Of a stretch of 64,000 nucleotides of DNA, positions 14,699 to 23,198 are shown piece by piece. Source of the stretch: Stenotrophomonas sp. 278 (lineage in GTDB: Bacteria; Pseudomonadota; Gammaproteobacteria; Xanthomonadales; Xanthomonadaceae); contig NZ_RHPP01000005.1 of assembly GCF_003935715.1 (NCBI RefSeq), positions 1 through 64,000 on the forward strand, written 5' to 3'. Every line of letters begins with the position of its first letter. Position 1 is the stretch's first letter. The position numbers and the translations under genes are program-made. The notes beneath the pieces are model-generated. The model did not search any database and was not told where the DNA came from. It saw only the letters and a program-made list of their open reading frames with translations.

Positions 14699-17443
14699 CT
14701 ACTGGAAGTCCAACGACAGCTCGACGAACATCGAACGCCCGAACGCGTTGTAGACGCCCTGGTCGTAGTAAGGCCAGTTGCCGTTGGTGTAGTCGCGCGG
14801 CGGGCGTTCGTTGGTCAGGTTGTTGGCGGTCAGCAGCACGCTGGCGAGCTTGTTGATTCGGTAGTTGACCGTCGCGTTCCAGGTGGTCCACGGCCCGATG
14901 TTGCGTTCCTCGCCCGCGGAGTTCCAGGTGCGGGCGTTGCGCACGCCGAACACATTTGTACTGAAGGCACCGATGTTCCAGCTCGCGCCCAGCGTAGCGC
15001 GGTAGTGCAGCTCGTTGGAGTTGGCGCAACACAGCATGTCCAGCACCGGGTCGCCTTCCTGCTGCTGAAGTTCGTGCTTCAGCGGACGATAGTAACCAGC
15101 GTTCACCCCGAACTCGCCCGCACGCCCGGCGCTCCAGCGGTAATCGCCCGATGCCTGGATGCCGGTCTGGCGCTGCTTGGCCAGGTTGATCGGATAGGAG
15201 AACACCTTTTCGACGCCGTTTGGATTGAGCGGATCGGTGCCGGGCAGGCGCTGTACCTGGGCGAGGATCTGCTGACAGGTCGGAGAGTTGATGTCGAAGG
15301 CCACATCGCCGTTCTCGGAGCGTCCCAGCCGGCAGTTGGCTTCGGTGGTCAGAATGCTGTCGGTGCCGAGGATGGAGACCTCGTTCTCGATCTTCACCGA
15401 GTTGTAGTCAACCGACAGATTCAGGGCGTTGTCCAGCGCGGACCAGACGAAGCCGTAGGTGAAGGTCTCCGCGGTGATGTCTTTCAGGTCGCGGTTGCCG
15501 GTGCTGGAGGACAGCACCTGCAGCGAGGACTGCGGGCATTCGTCGTATGTTTCCGACGTGTATCCCGCCTGACGGCAGAGGAAGGTGTCCACGTTGGTGG
15601 TGTACCCGCTGCTCTCGCGCGAATACAGATAGAACATATCGGGCGAGCGGAACGCCGTTGCGTAGCTGCCGCGCAGCAACAGCGACTCCACCGGGCGGTA
15701 TTCCAAGCCCAGCTTCCAGGTCGCCTTCCCGTTGCCGCCGCCCTGCAGCGAATACTTGTCGTAGCGCCCGGACAGATTGGCGCTGAAGGTATCGAAGATC
15801 GGTACCTGCAGTTCGGCACCCACCGCGTAAAGGTCGCGCTGGCCTTCCGCCGACGTACCGGCCGTCGACCCGCGGAACAGCACGCCAGCGTTCGGATCGG
15901 CCGACTGGTTGAAGAACTTCTCACGGGTGCCCTGGAGGATCATTGCAAAGCCGACATCGCCGGCGGGCACACCGAACAGCGACGTGTTGGTCAGCAGCGC
16001 GGTCACACCCGTGCGGGACGCCGAGGACTCGGCACGATTGATGCCGCTGAACTGGTCGTATTGCTGGCGCGTCAATGGCTGATACAACAGATCGAGATTG
16101 GGTGCATAGGCATCGTAGCCGTTTACCTTGCCCAGCTGCGGTCCCAGGTAGTAGTCATCAATACCGGCGGTGGCCAGGAAGTCGGTGGATTTGCGGGTGA
16201 CATCAGTGCTGGACCGGTTCACGTACACGTCGTAGTCGAAGCCGGTATCGCCCAGCCCGCCGCGTGCGCCGGCCGTGATGTTCAACGAGCGCGTATAGAC
16301 CCGCTGGTCCTTCGCGTCCATTCCCACTTCTTCGGGCGCGTAGATGCGCTGCCACTGCTCGTAGTTGCCGCTGGTCTGGTTGTAGAAGGTCTTGTTCCAG
16401 AACGGACTGCCACCAGAGTACGTCGGTCGGCTGAAGCTGAACAGGATGTCCGAGTACAGCTCAGTGGTTTCGCTCAGGTGATAGCGCAGGAACGTGGTCG
16501 CGTTGACGTCCTCGCTCTTGTTGTAAAGCGTGGCCGTGGCCACGTTGTCAGGGCTTCCGCAGTAGTAGCCGGTACCCGCCGCGTTGCGATGCGCATAGGT
16601 GGTGCTGCCACTGAACAGGTAGGAAAGCGGCGCGCAGGTAGCTTGGCCGGGGTCGATGTAGCCATTGGGGGACATCTGCATGCGCAGGAAGGTGCGCGAA
16701 GGGTCCTGCGGGCCGGTCGGGCTGTCGTTGACGCTGTCGATGTAGCTGCGGTCGGAACCGAAGATCGGCTTCTGCTTCGTGTACTCCAGCCCGTAGCTGA
16801 TATCCAGATTTCCGAAGGACTGGCCGCTGCTGAAGATGAAGCGCTGGCTGGAACCACCCCCATCGCTGTAGCCACCGGCGCGGTAGCGGAAGTGCGTGCC
16901 CTCCACCTTGTCCTTCAGCACGATGTTGATGACCCCTGCCACAGCCGACGAGCCATACACCGACGACTGCCCACCGGTGAGCACGTCGATGCGTTCGACC
17001 ATGCCCAGCGGGATGTTGGCGATGTCCACGATGCTGGTGTTGCCGTTGTAGGCAAGCGGATAGCTGTTGAGCGGGCGACCGTTGAGCAGGGTCAGTGTGT
17101 AACTGGGATCCAGCCCGAACAGACTCACCGTCTTGGCACCCGGGGTGTAGTTCCCCGTGCCTTGGGAATCCTGCACGGAGCCGTTGGACGTGGGCAGCGA
17201 ACGCAGCGCGTCGAATACCGTGGTGAAGCCCTGCGCTTCGATCTCTTCAGCGGTGATGGTGGTCACCGGCGAAGGCCCTTCGACCTGCGCGCGGGGTATC
17301 AGCGAGCCGGTGACGTTCACAGTATCCAGCTGGCGTGTGGCCGGGGTGGCACCCTCCTCCTCGGACGTGGATGACTGTGCCTGTGCGAGCAGAGGTTGGA
17401 GCAGTACGGACGACACCAGCAACGACAGCAACGTGCGCTTCAT
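14699..17443 (-). CDS. TonB-dependent outer-membrane receptor
   Basis: A 914-residue outer-membrane transporter powered by TonB-ExbBD. It has a signal peptide (MKRTLLSLLVSSVLLQPLLA-QAQ) and a region near the TonB box (LDTVNVTGSLIPR). The plug domain contains VTTITAEEIEAQGFTTVFDA and VERIDVLTGGQSSVYGSSAV. A long beta-barrel ends in LSLDFQ with the C-terminal aromatic needed for barrel insertion. The length and NVTGSLIPR form match the oar/iron-independent xanthomonad class that often imports plant or peptide compounds; the ligand is unknown. It stands alone. A strong GGGGTGGCC/GGCCACCCC stem lies just after its stop (14661-14692). Confidence 0.93.
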   Translation of the reverse strand: MKRTLLSLLVSSVLLQPLLAQAQSSTSEEEGATPATRQLDTVNVTGSLIPRAQVEGPSPVTTITAEEIEAQGFTTVFDALRSLPTSNGSVQDSQGTGNYTPGAKTVSLFGLDPSYTLTLLNGRPLNSYPLAYNGNTSIVDIANIPLGMVERIDVLTGGQSSVYGSSAVAGVINIVLKDKVEGTHFRYRAGGYSDGGGSSQRFIFSSGQSFGNLDISYGLEYTKQKPIFGSDRSYIDSVNDSPTGPQDPSRTFLRMQMSPNGYIDPGQATCAPLSYLFSGSTTYAHRNAAGTGYYCGSPDNVATATLYNKSEDVNATTFLRYHLSETTELYSDILFSFSRPTYSGGSPFWNKTFYNQTSGNYEQWQRIYAPEEVGMDAKDQRVYTRSLNITAGARGGLGDTGFDYDVYVNRSSTDVTRKSTDFLATAGIDDYYLGPQLGKVNGYDAYAPNLDLLYQPLTRQQYDQFSGINRAESSASRTGVTALLTNTSLFGVPAGDVGFAMILQGTREKFFNQSADPNAGVLFRGSTAGTSAEGQRDLYAVGAELQVPIFDTFSANLSGRYDKYSLQGGGNGKATWKLGLEYRPVESLLLRGSYATAFRSPDMFYLYSRESSGYTTNVDTFLCRQAGYTSETYDECPQSSLQVLSSSTGNRDLKDITAETFTYGFVWSALDNALNLSVDYNSVKIENEVSILGTDSILTTEANCRLGRSENGDVAFDINSPTCQQILAQVQRLPGTDPLNPNGVEKVFSYPINLAKQRQTGIQASGDYRWSAGRAGEFGVNAGYYRPLKHELQQQEGDPVLDMLCCANSNELHYRATLGASWNIGAFSTNVFGVRNARTWNSAGEERNIGPWTTWNATVNYRINKLASVLLTANNLTNERPPRDYTNGNWPYYDQGVYNAFGRSMFVELSLDFQ

Positions 17444-17533
17444 CTTGCAGATCTCCAGTACGAGGTCTCCCGGCGCGGGTATGGCGCAGGAGAGGGGGTG
17501 CGGGTTCCATGAGGCGTGGGGGTGGGGATTTTC

Positions 17534-17545
17534 TAGATCGATCTA
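17534..17545. promoter_or_regulatory. Palindrome upstream of the TonB receptor
   Basis: TAGATCGATCTA is a perfect 12-base palindrome about 90 bases before the receptor start. The half-site TTAGATCGAACGA recurs near 17589, so this may be a regulator site. No regulator gene is adjacent. Confidence 0.4.
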
Positions 17546-17674
17546 AACTCGTTGTCAATAATTTGAAATGAAACCATTTCCAAGCGCTTAGATCGAACGA
17601 AATGGCACTTGCGTCGGTCCACGGCCTTGTTGCAGGATCAGCGCGGTTGCCCATCACGTCCTGGAGTGCCGCAC

Positions 17675-18364
17675 ATGCGTCTGCGCCGTTGCCTGATCGT
17701 CCCCGTGGTTGCTGCAACCCTCGCCTTTTCCAGCGCTTACGCGGCCGACATTCAACAGACCCGCGACGGCGTCACACTGACGTACCAGGACGCAAGCGGA
17801 TCGACAGTTGCAGATGTGCGGGACCGGATCATCGCCACTTTCTTCGCCACCTACCCGCAACAACGACGCGACTTCCATCCGTCGGCACCGTCCAGCGTGC
17901 GCATCGTGATGGACCCGTCGTATGACGGCGTCGCTTATGTAGGCGAAAAGGAAAAGTCGGCCACCATCACGATCAATCCGCGCTGGCTGGAAAAGCACCC
18001 TCACGACACCGACCTGGTGACCCACGAAGGCATGCATATCGTGCAGGGGTATCCCGGCTACGCCAGCGAGCAGGCACCTTCGTGGCTGGTGGAGGGCATC
18101 GCCGACTATGCCCGCGACCAGTACGGTGTTGACAACGCCGCCGGAGGCTGGGCGCTGCCAACGCAGGTCAAGCCGGAGCACAAGGTGGACAGCGGCTACC
18201 GGGTCACCGGCGCGTTCCTGAAATGGAGCGAGGCCGCGCATCCGGGCCTGGTGAAGGCGCTCGATTCGGCGTTGCGCAGTGGCCGCTATACGCCGGCGCT
18301 GTGGAAGGAGCGCACGGGTGAGGACCTGTCGGCGCTGTGGCAAGCCTATTCCACCCGGCAGTAG
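17675..18364 (+). CDS. Basic secretory protein-like putative metallopeptidase
   Basis: A 229-residue exported protein from the ATG at 17675; the upstream codons lack a signal sequence. The signal peptide is MRLRRCLIVPVVAATLAFSSAYA-A. The mature part carries an HExxH-type zinc motif in THEGMHIVQGYPGY (about residues 115-128) and the downstream acidic EGIADYAR. These are hallmarks of the plant basic-secretory-protein family, which is also found in bacteria. Substrates are unknown. A periplasmic or secreted role is likely. It is monocistronic, between the TonB receptor and comM. Confidence 0.82.
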   Translation: MRLRRCLIVPVVAATLAFSSAYAADIQQTRDGVTLTYQDASGSTVADVRDRIIATFFATYPQQRRDFHPSAPSSVRIVMDPSYDGVAYVGEKEKSATITINPRWLEKHPHDTDLVTHEGMHIVQGYPGYASEQAPSWLVEGIADYARDQYGVDNAAGGWALPTQVKPEHKVDSGYRVTGAFLKWSEAAHPGLVKALDSALRSGRYTPALWKERTGEDLSALWQAYSTRQ

Positions 18365-18473
18365 CGCGTCTGCAAAGCAGAAATCTCTGACATGGCCTAT
18401 CTGCCTGTGCTGATAGGCATGGGCATGCCGCGCTTCCAGACTTTCGGGCTCCTGCCACAATCCGGAGCCCCGC

Positions 18474-19397
18474 ATGAGTCTTGCGCTGGTGCACAGCCGC
18501 GCCCGCATCGGCATCCACGCGCCTGCGGTACGTATTGAAGTCATGCTGAGCGGCGGCCTGCCGCACACCACGCTGGTGGGTCTGCCTGCCGCGGCGGTGC
18601 GGGAGTCCTGTGACCGCGTGCGTGCGGCGTTGCTGTGTGCGCAGTTCGAGTACCCGAACCAGCGCATCCTGATCAATCTGGCCCCGGCCGATCTGCCCAA
18701 GGAAGGCGGCCGCTTCGATCTGGCCATTGCACTGGGCATTCTCGGGGCCAGCGGGCAGATCGACCCGCTGCTGTTGAATCGCTACGAGTTTCTGGGCGAA
18801 CTGGCGCTGACCGGTGAGCTGCGCGGTGTGGATGGCGTCCTGCCTGCCGCGCTGGCAGCGGCGGAGGACGGCCGCAGCCTGATTGTGGCCACTGCCAATG
18901 GCGCGGAGGCCGGGCTGGCCCAGGACGCAGACGTTCGGGTAGGCCGCACCTTGCTGGAGGTATGCGCCTCACTGCAGGCGCATGATCTGCCGCGCGCCGT
19001 TCCAGCCGAGGCCGTCGCCGCGCGGGTGCCGGACCTCAGTGACGTGCGCGGGCAGCCCCTGGCTCGTCGAGCATTGGAGGTCGCCGCTGCCGGCGGCCAT
19101 CACCTGTTGCTGCTGGGCAGCCCGGGTTGCGGCAAAACGCTGCTGGCGTCGCGTCTTCCCGGCATTCTGCCGGACGCAACCGAGGCCGAAGCGCTGCAGA
19201 CCGCGGTCATCAGCTCGTGCAGCGGCAACGGCATTGATACGGCCCGTTGGCGACAGCGCCCGTTCCGCGCGCCGCATCACACCGCCAGCGCGGTGTCGCT
19301 GGTGGGTGGCGGCAGTTACCCACGTCCGGGTGAGATATCGCTGGCACACAACGGCGTGCTGTTTCTGGACGAGCTCGTCCTTAGGTCGTCAAGTTGA
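18474..19397 (+). pseudogene. comM: comM/yifB Mg-chelatase-like AAA ATPase, truncated by an insertion
   Basis: ComM is a hexameric helicase that promotes branch migration during natural transformation. Its N-terminal domain (MSLALVHSRARIGIHAPAVR onward) and AAA start are intact: Walker A GSPGCGKTLLAS near residue 215, then RPFRAPHHTASAVSLVGGG. At FLDEL (ending at 19376) the family continues PEF and about 200 more residues, but here the frame reads VLRSSS and stops. The missing 3' half is not in the window, so foreign DNA has been inserted or the chromosome rearranged at this point. The product would lack Walker B completion, sensor and arginine-finger elements and should be inactive. Confidence 0.92.
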
Positions 19398-19639
19398 CTG
19401 ACAACACGTCGGCTTCTGACGGGAAGAGGGAGTACTCACTGCGTTTCACATAGTCACCATGTGCGGGGTCCGTTTCCGACCAGAAGCAGACAGCCACCCC
19501 CTCCCTCATGAATACCCCTAGGCCGCAGCAGACCTCGGGCCCGCTGTGGCCAAAGGGTTTTGGGGCAGACTACGCCAGTTGCCTAAATTCCCTGGGTCAG
19601 GAAGTCCAGCCCGCCCCTTCCAGGACGCTTTAGATCACG
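19398..19639. other. Left edge of the accessory region
   Basis: No gene is evident. The block contains one copy of the dispersed CCGCTT-type palindrome (19467-19493). The 11-mer CGTCAAGTTGA occurs at 19387 and again at 19638, the second time inside the end of bigR. No terminal inverted repeat of a known transposon was recognised. Confidence 0.45.
19467..19493. repeat. Dispersed palindrome, copy 1
   Basis: Reads GGTCCGTTTCCGACCAGAAG then CAGACAG. It is an imperfect inverted repeat of the family centred on CCGCTTTCGGCCAGAAGC, which recurs at six other places to the right but not in the core segment. Confidence 0.65.
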
Positions 19640-20014
19640 TCAAGTTGATGCATCGTCCACGCAGAAAATCCCATGCATCGCGCCCAGCAGTGCTGCAACG
19701 CGCGGGTCTTCCATGCGGTAGATGATCGACCGCGATTCCCGTCGGGTCGCTACGAGCTTTCGTTGACGGAGTTCGGCCAGTTGCTGGGAGAGCGCCGGCT
19801 GTCGAATGCCGGTGGCTTCCTCCAGTCCGCCCACCGTCATTTCACCTTGCGCGAGCTGGCATAGCAGCAACAGGCGCGAGGGGGTGGCCATGAAGCGCAG
19901 CAACTCGGCCACTTCAGGCACGCGCTCCTTCATCGTGGCTAGGTCTGACGGGCTGAATGGGGGGCTGGTCACGGGTAAGGGCAACTTGGGCAGGTGATGT
20001 GATGCAAAGACCAT
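19640..20014 (-). CDS. bigR: ArsR-family persulfide-sensing repressor, BigR/SqrR type
   Basis: A winged-helix repressor that controls sulfide and persulfide detoxification. I place the start at the ATG at 20014 (MVFASHHLPKLPL), because the longer version to 20056 would have its start codon inside the putative operator. The DNA-binding helix is EEATGIRQPALSQQLAELRQ. Two cysteines, in LLLLCQLAQGE and MHGIFCVDD, occupy the places where BigR and SqrR form a disulfide or tetrasulfide on oxidation. It is divergent from blh, the arrangement described for Xylella and Agrobacterium BigR. The start is uncertain. Confidence 0.87.
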   Translation of the reverse strand: MVFASHHLPKLPLPVTSPPFSPSDLATMKERVPEVAELLRFMATPSRLLLLCQLAQGEMTVGGLEEATGIRQPALSQQLAELRQRKLVATRRESRSIIYRMEDPRVAALLGAMHGIFCVDDAST

Positions 20015-20043
20015 GCGGGCACGCGTCCAATCTAGCATATTTC

Positions 20044-20070
20044 CATAGTTGCACATATTACGTAACTATG
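20044..20070. promoter_or_regulatory. Probable BigR operator
   Basis: CATAGTT and AACTATG form a perfect inverted repeat around GCACATATTACGT, in an A+T-rich stretch between bigR and blh. The position covers both divergent promoters, as expected for autoregulation and control of the operon. Confidence 0.6.
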
Positions 20071-20105
20071 TAATTCTCAGGTCGCGAAGCCTCTTGGAGC
20101 CAGCC

Positions 20106-21047
20106 ATGATCCCATCCGTAGCGGTAGACGCCCCCTTGGACCAGGCTGTGCGCCTGGTCAGCGATGCGCGTGCCGGCCTGCTTCCCTCACCTTCCGTGAA
20201 GACGTTCTTTGACCCTGCTACGTTCACTGCCAGCCACGTCGTACGCGATCCAACTTCTTCAGCGTGCGCCATCATCGACAGCGTCCTGGACTTCGACATG
20301 GCCGCAGGCCGCACGTCCACTTCCTCCGCATCGGCGTTGGTGGACTACGTGCGTGCCGAGCGCCTGCAGGTGCAGTGGTTGCTGGAAACCCACGCGCATG
20401 CCGACCACCTGTCCGCGGCTCCATGGCTGCAGGAGCAGGTGGGAGGCGCGCTGGCTATTGGCGAACACATCACCGCAGTCCAGGAAACCTTCGGCAAGCT
20501 CTTCAATGCCGGTACTGCATTCAAGCGGGATGGCAGCCAGTTCGATCACCTGTTCGCCGACGGTGCCTCCTTCCGCATCGGTAATCTGCAGGCGATGTCG
20601 CTGCACGTGCCAGGCCATACTCCCGCTTGTCTGGCGTACGTGATCGGCGACGCCGTATTTCCTGGCGACACGCTGTTCATGCCGGACTACGGCACTGCCC
20701 GATGCGACTTCCCAGGTGGCTCAGCGCGCCAGTTGTATCGCTCGATCCAGCGCCTGCTGTTCCTGCCCGACGCCGCCCGCGTATTCCTGTGCCACGACTA
20801 CAAAGCCACCGGCCGGGACCATTTCGCATGGGAAACTACCATCGGTGCCGAAAGGGCAACAAACATGCATGTGCACGAGGGCGTGAGCGAAGCCATGTTT
20901 GTGGAACTGCGGGAGGCTCGTGATGCCACACTTCCGATGCCACGGCTGATCCTGCCGTCAGTGCAGGTCAACATGTGCGCCGGCCATCTGCCCGAGCCCG
21001 AGGAAAACGGCGTGCGATATCTCAAGCTGCCGGTGGACCTGCTATGA
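20106..21047 (+). CDS. blh: Persulfide dioxygenase-like metallo-beta-lactamase fold protein (Blh)
   Basis: A 313-residue ETHE1/Blh-type enzyme that oxidises glutathione persulfide to sulfite with mononuclear iron. It starts at the ATG at 20106 (MIPSVAVDAPLDQAV). Metal-binding motifs are ETHAHADHLSAA (HxHxDH), the His of VPGHTPACLAY, the Asp of FPGDTLFMPDYG and a final FLCHDY. It is the first gene of a BigR-controlled operon, and its stop overlaps the next start by four bases. The substrate is inferred from the family and the operon. Confidence 0.9.
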   Translation: MIPSVAVDAPLDQAVRLVSDARAGLLPSPSVKTFFDPATFTASHVVRDPTSSACAIIDSVLDFDMAAGRTSTSSASALVDYVRAERLQVQWLLETHAHADHLSAAPWLQEQVGGALAIGEHITAVQETFGKLFNAGTAFKRDGSQFDHLFADGASFRIGNLQAMSLHVPGHTPACLAYVIGDAVFPGDTLFMPDYGTARCDFPGGSARQLYRSIQRLLFLPDAARVFLCHDYKATGRDHFAWETTIGAERATNMHVHEGVSEAMFVELREARDATLPMPRLILPSVQVNMCAGHLPEPEENGVRYLKLPVDLL

Positions 21048-21484
21048 CGCTCTCTCACCTGGCCTGGTATTGGCCGCTCGCTGGCGGTGCCATGATCGGA
21101 ACAGCGGCCGGAGCCTATCTACTCCTTCTCGGGCGCGTTGCTGGCATCTCGGGACTGCTTGCCAAGACACTGGGCATGACGGGTGACGGCGGGCGCAGCG
21201 GTGCAGTCCTGTTTCTGGCAGGACTTGCCCTGGCGTCAGGCTTGGCATTGGCGGCCCGACCCATACCCCTGCCGGCGCTCTCCGCAAACGGAACTGTGGT
21301 GCTGGTGATCGCCGGACTGCTGGTGGGTTACGGAACTCGCCTTGGGGCTGGCTGTACCAGTGGGCACGGTGTCTGCGGCCTGGGCCGGGCATCGCCGCGG
21401 TCGGTGGTGGCGACCTGCGTGTTCATGCTCGTGGGCATGGCCACGGCAACCCTGGTACAGATTACGACCGGGGGCCCGGCATGA
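21044..21484 (+). CDS. YeeE/YedE family transporter, first half (PmpA-like)
   Basis: A 146-residue membrane protein with about four helices. The signature AGCTSGHGVCGLGRASPRS carries the conserved Cys of YeeE/YedE proteins, which move thiosulfate or related sulfur species. The start at 21044 overlaps the blh stop (ATGA). The next gene encodes the complementary half, so the two probably form one transporter, as in other BigR operons (pmpA/pmpB). Confidence 0.87.
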   Translation: MTLSHLAWYWPLAGGAMIGTAAGAYLLLLGRVAGISGLLAKTLGMTGDGGRSGAVLFLAGLALASGLALAARPIPLPALSANGTVVLVIAGLLVGYGTRLGAGCTSGHGVCGLGRASPRSVVATCVFMLVGMATATLVQITTGGPA

Positions 21485-21912
21485 TCCGTCTAGCCGCGTT
21501 CCTGTGCGGCGCACTCTTCGGATTGGGCCTGGTCGTATCCGATATGGCCAACCCAGCCCGCGTGCTTGCTTTCCTTGATGTGAGCGACGCCTGGGACCCC
21601 TCCCTGGCGCTGGTCATGCTGGGCGCACTGATCCCTTCCGGCGCAGCCTACCTGTGGATACGCGCCCGCAAAACGCCGCTGCTTGCCGTATCGCTGCACA
21701 TTCCCGCCCATCGCATCATCGATCGGCGCCTGGTGATCGGTGCGGCGATATTCGGCCTGGGTTGGGGTCTGGCCGGACTATGTCCCGGCCCAGCCATCGC
21801 GTTGCTGGGAACCGGCCAGCCCTTCGCGATCATCTTCGCCACGGCAATGATCGCTGGCGTGCTCCTGCATGGCCTCATTCACCGCCCCACTGCAACTACG
21901 GGAAAACCATGA
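21481..21912 (+). CDS. YeeE/YedE family transporter, second half (PmpB-like)
   Basis: A 143-residue membrane protein of about four helices. It has the second YeeE/YedE signature, GLCPGPAIALLGTGQP, with its conserved Cys, and starts with MIRLAAFLCGALFGLGLVVS. It overlaps both neighbours by four bases (ATGA), a sign of tight translational coupling across the operon. The likely cargo is a sulfur compound made or consumed by Blh. Confidence 0.87.
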   Translation: MIRLAAFLCGALFGLGLVVSDMANPARVLAFLDVSDAWDPSLALVMLGALIPSGAAYLWIRARKTPLLAVSLHIPAHRIIDRRLVIGAAIFGLGWGLAGLCPGPAIALLGTGQPFAIIFATAMIAGVLLHGLIHRPTATTGKP

Positions 21913-22346
21913 ACCTCAAGCCACTCTCCGCCAGCCTCAAGGTGTCCGGCCAGCTCCTGCCAAAGGACATTGAAGCCCTGAAGGAGCAGGGCTTTGCGAG
22001 CGTGATCTGCAACCGCCCCGACGATGAACAGCCGGAGCAGCCCAGTCACCATGCGCTGCAGGCCGCCTGCCACCAGGCGGGCATGCAGTTTGCCTATCTT
22101 CCTGCGCTGCCTGGCGTCATTACCGATGATCAGGTGCATACCTTTGCCAGGTTGATCGAAGCGCTGCCAAGCCCTGTTGCCGCGTACTGCAGAACCGGCA
22201 CCCGTGCTGCGATGCTTTGGGCGCTGTCGGAAGTCGTTCACAATGGAGCGGCGTTTGACCACGTCCTGTCTGTTGCTTCGGATGCAGGCTATGACCTTTC
22301 TTCCATCGCAACACGGCTGCAGCAAGGCCCGGCGTCCGGCGACTGA
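21909..22346 (+). CDS. DUF442/TIGR01244 phosphatase-fold sulfurtransferase
   Basis: A 145-residue protein with the cysteine-phosphatase/rhodanese loop AAYCRTGTRAAMLWAL (C-x5-R). It starts MNLKPLSASLKVSGQLLPKD, as typical DUF442 proteins do. In several bacteria this domain is fused to Blh and acts as a sulfurtransferase. Here it is a separate gene in the same operon, with a four-base overlap to the gene before. It probably passes sulfane sulfur between glutathione persulfide and thiosulfate or sulfite. Confidence 0.87.
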   Translation: MNLKPLSASLKVSGQLLPKDIEALKEQGFASVICNRPDDEQPEQPSHHALQAACHQAGMQFAYLPALPGVITDDQVHTFARLIEALPSPVAAYCRTGTRAAMLWALSEVVHNGAAFDHVLSVASDAGYDLSSIATRLQQGPASGD

Positions 22347-22349
22347 CAT

Positions 22350-23126
22350 ATGGAAGCGCTATCTCTGCTGCAGTTGGTTCTGGGCGGCCTGTCTGGCGTC
22401 CTGGTCGGCTTCGTCCTGGGCGTGGTCGGTGGGGGCGGATCCATCCTGGCGGTACCACTGATGCTCTACGTGGTCGGAGTGGGAGATCCGCATGTGGCTA
22501 TCGGCACCAGCGCCCTGGCAGTAGCGGTCAATGCGGTGTCGAATCTGGTGATACATGCCCGTAGAGGGAACGTTCGATGGCCTTGTGCCTCGGTCTTCGC
22601 TCTGGCGGGGATCGCGGGCGCATACCTGGGTTCCAGCTTGGGCAAGGCGTTCGACGGCAGGAGCCTGTTGGCGCTGTTTGCTGTGGCTATGATCGTTGTC
22701 GGCATCGCCATGCTTCGCAGGCGCAACACGCCTGGACTCACGGACGCTCGGCTCGGCAGAGGCAACGCGCCCGCGCTGATTGGGCTGGGCGCCACCGCCG
22801 GCGGGCTTTCTGGCTTCTTTGGCATTGGCGGAGGCTTTCTCATCGTGCCCGCACTGGTGGCCGCGACGGGCATGCCGATGATCGCCGCAGTCGGAAGCTC
22901 GCTCGTCGCCGTCGCCGCATTTGGCATGACCACCGCACTGAACTACGCGCGTATAGGTCTGGTCAACTGGAAGCTCGCGGCAGTTTTCGTCGTTGCCGGC
23001 GTGGCTGGCGGTATTGCAGGTGCAGCAACTTCGACGAAGCTGGCCAACTATCGTGGAGCTCTGAACACGGTATTTGCAGTACTGATCTTCATTACTGCCG
23101 CATACATGCTGTGGAAGGTGAGCTGA
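22350..23126 (+). CDS. TauE/SafE family sulfite or organosulfur exporter
   Basis: A 258-residue inner-membrane protein with about eight helices. TauE/SafE features are the first-repeat GFVLGVVGGGGSILAVPLM and the second-repeat GATAGGLSGFFGIGGGFLIV, each followed by a helix with the same pattern. It closes the operon started by blh, three bases after the DUF442 gene. Export of sulfite, the product of Blh, is the likely task. No sulfide:quinone reductase gene is present in the operon. Confidence 0.87.
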   Translation: MEALSLLQLVLGGLSGVLVGFVLGVVGGGGSILAVPLMLYVVGVGDPHVAIGTSALAVAVNAVSNLVIHARRGNVRWPCASVFALAGIAGAYLGSSLGKAFDGRSLLALFAVAMIVVGIAMLRRRNTPGLTDARLGRGNAPALIGLGATAGGLSGFFGIGGGFLIVPALVAATGMPMIAAVGSSLVAVAAFGMTTALNYARIGLVNWKLAAVFVVAGVAGGIAGAATSTKLANYRGALNTVFAVLIFITAAYMLWKVS

Positions 23127-23198
23127 CCGGATGTGCTCCAGACCACAGCCGAGCACTGATAGCCAGCGCAGCGCTTCAAAGGCTTTGATAGGAAGATA

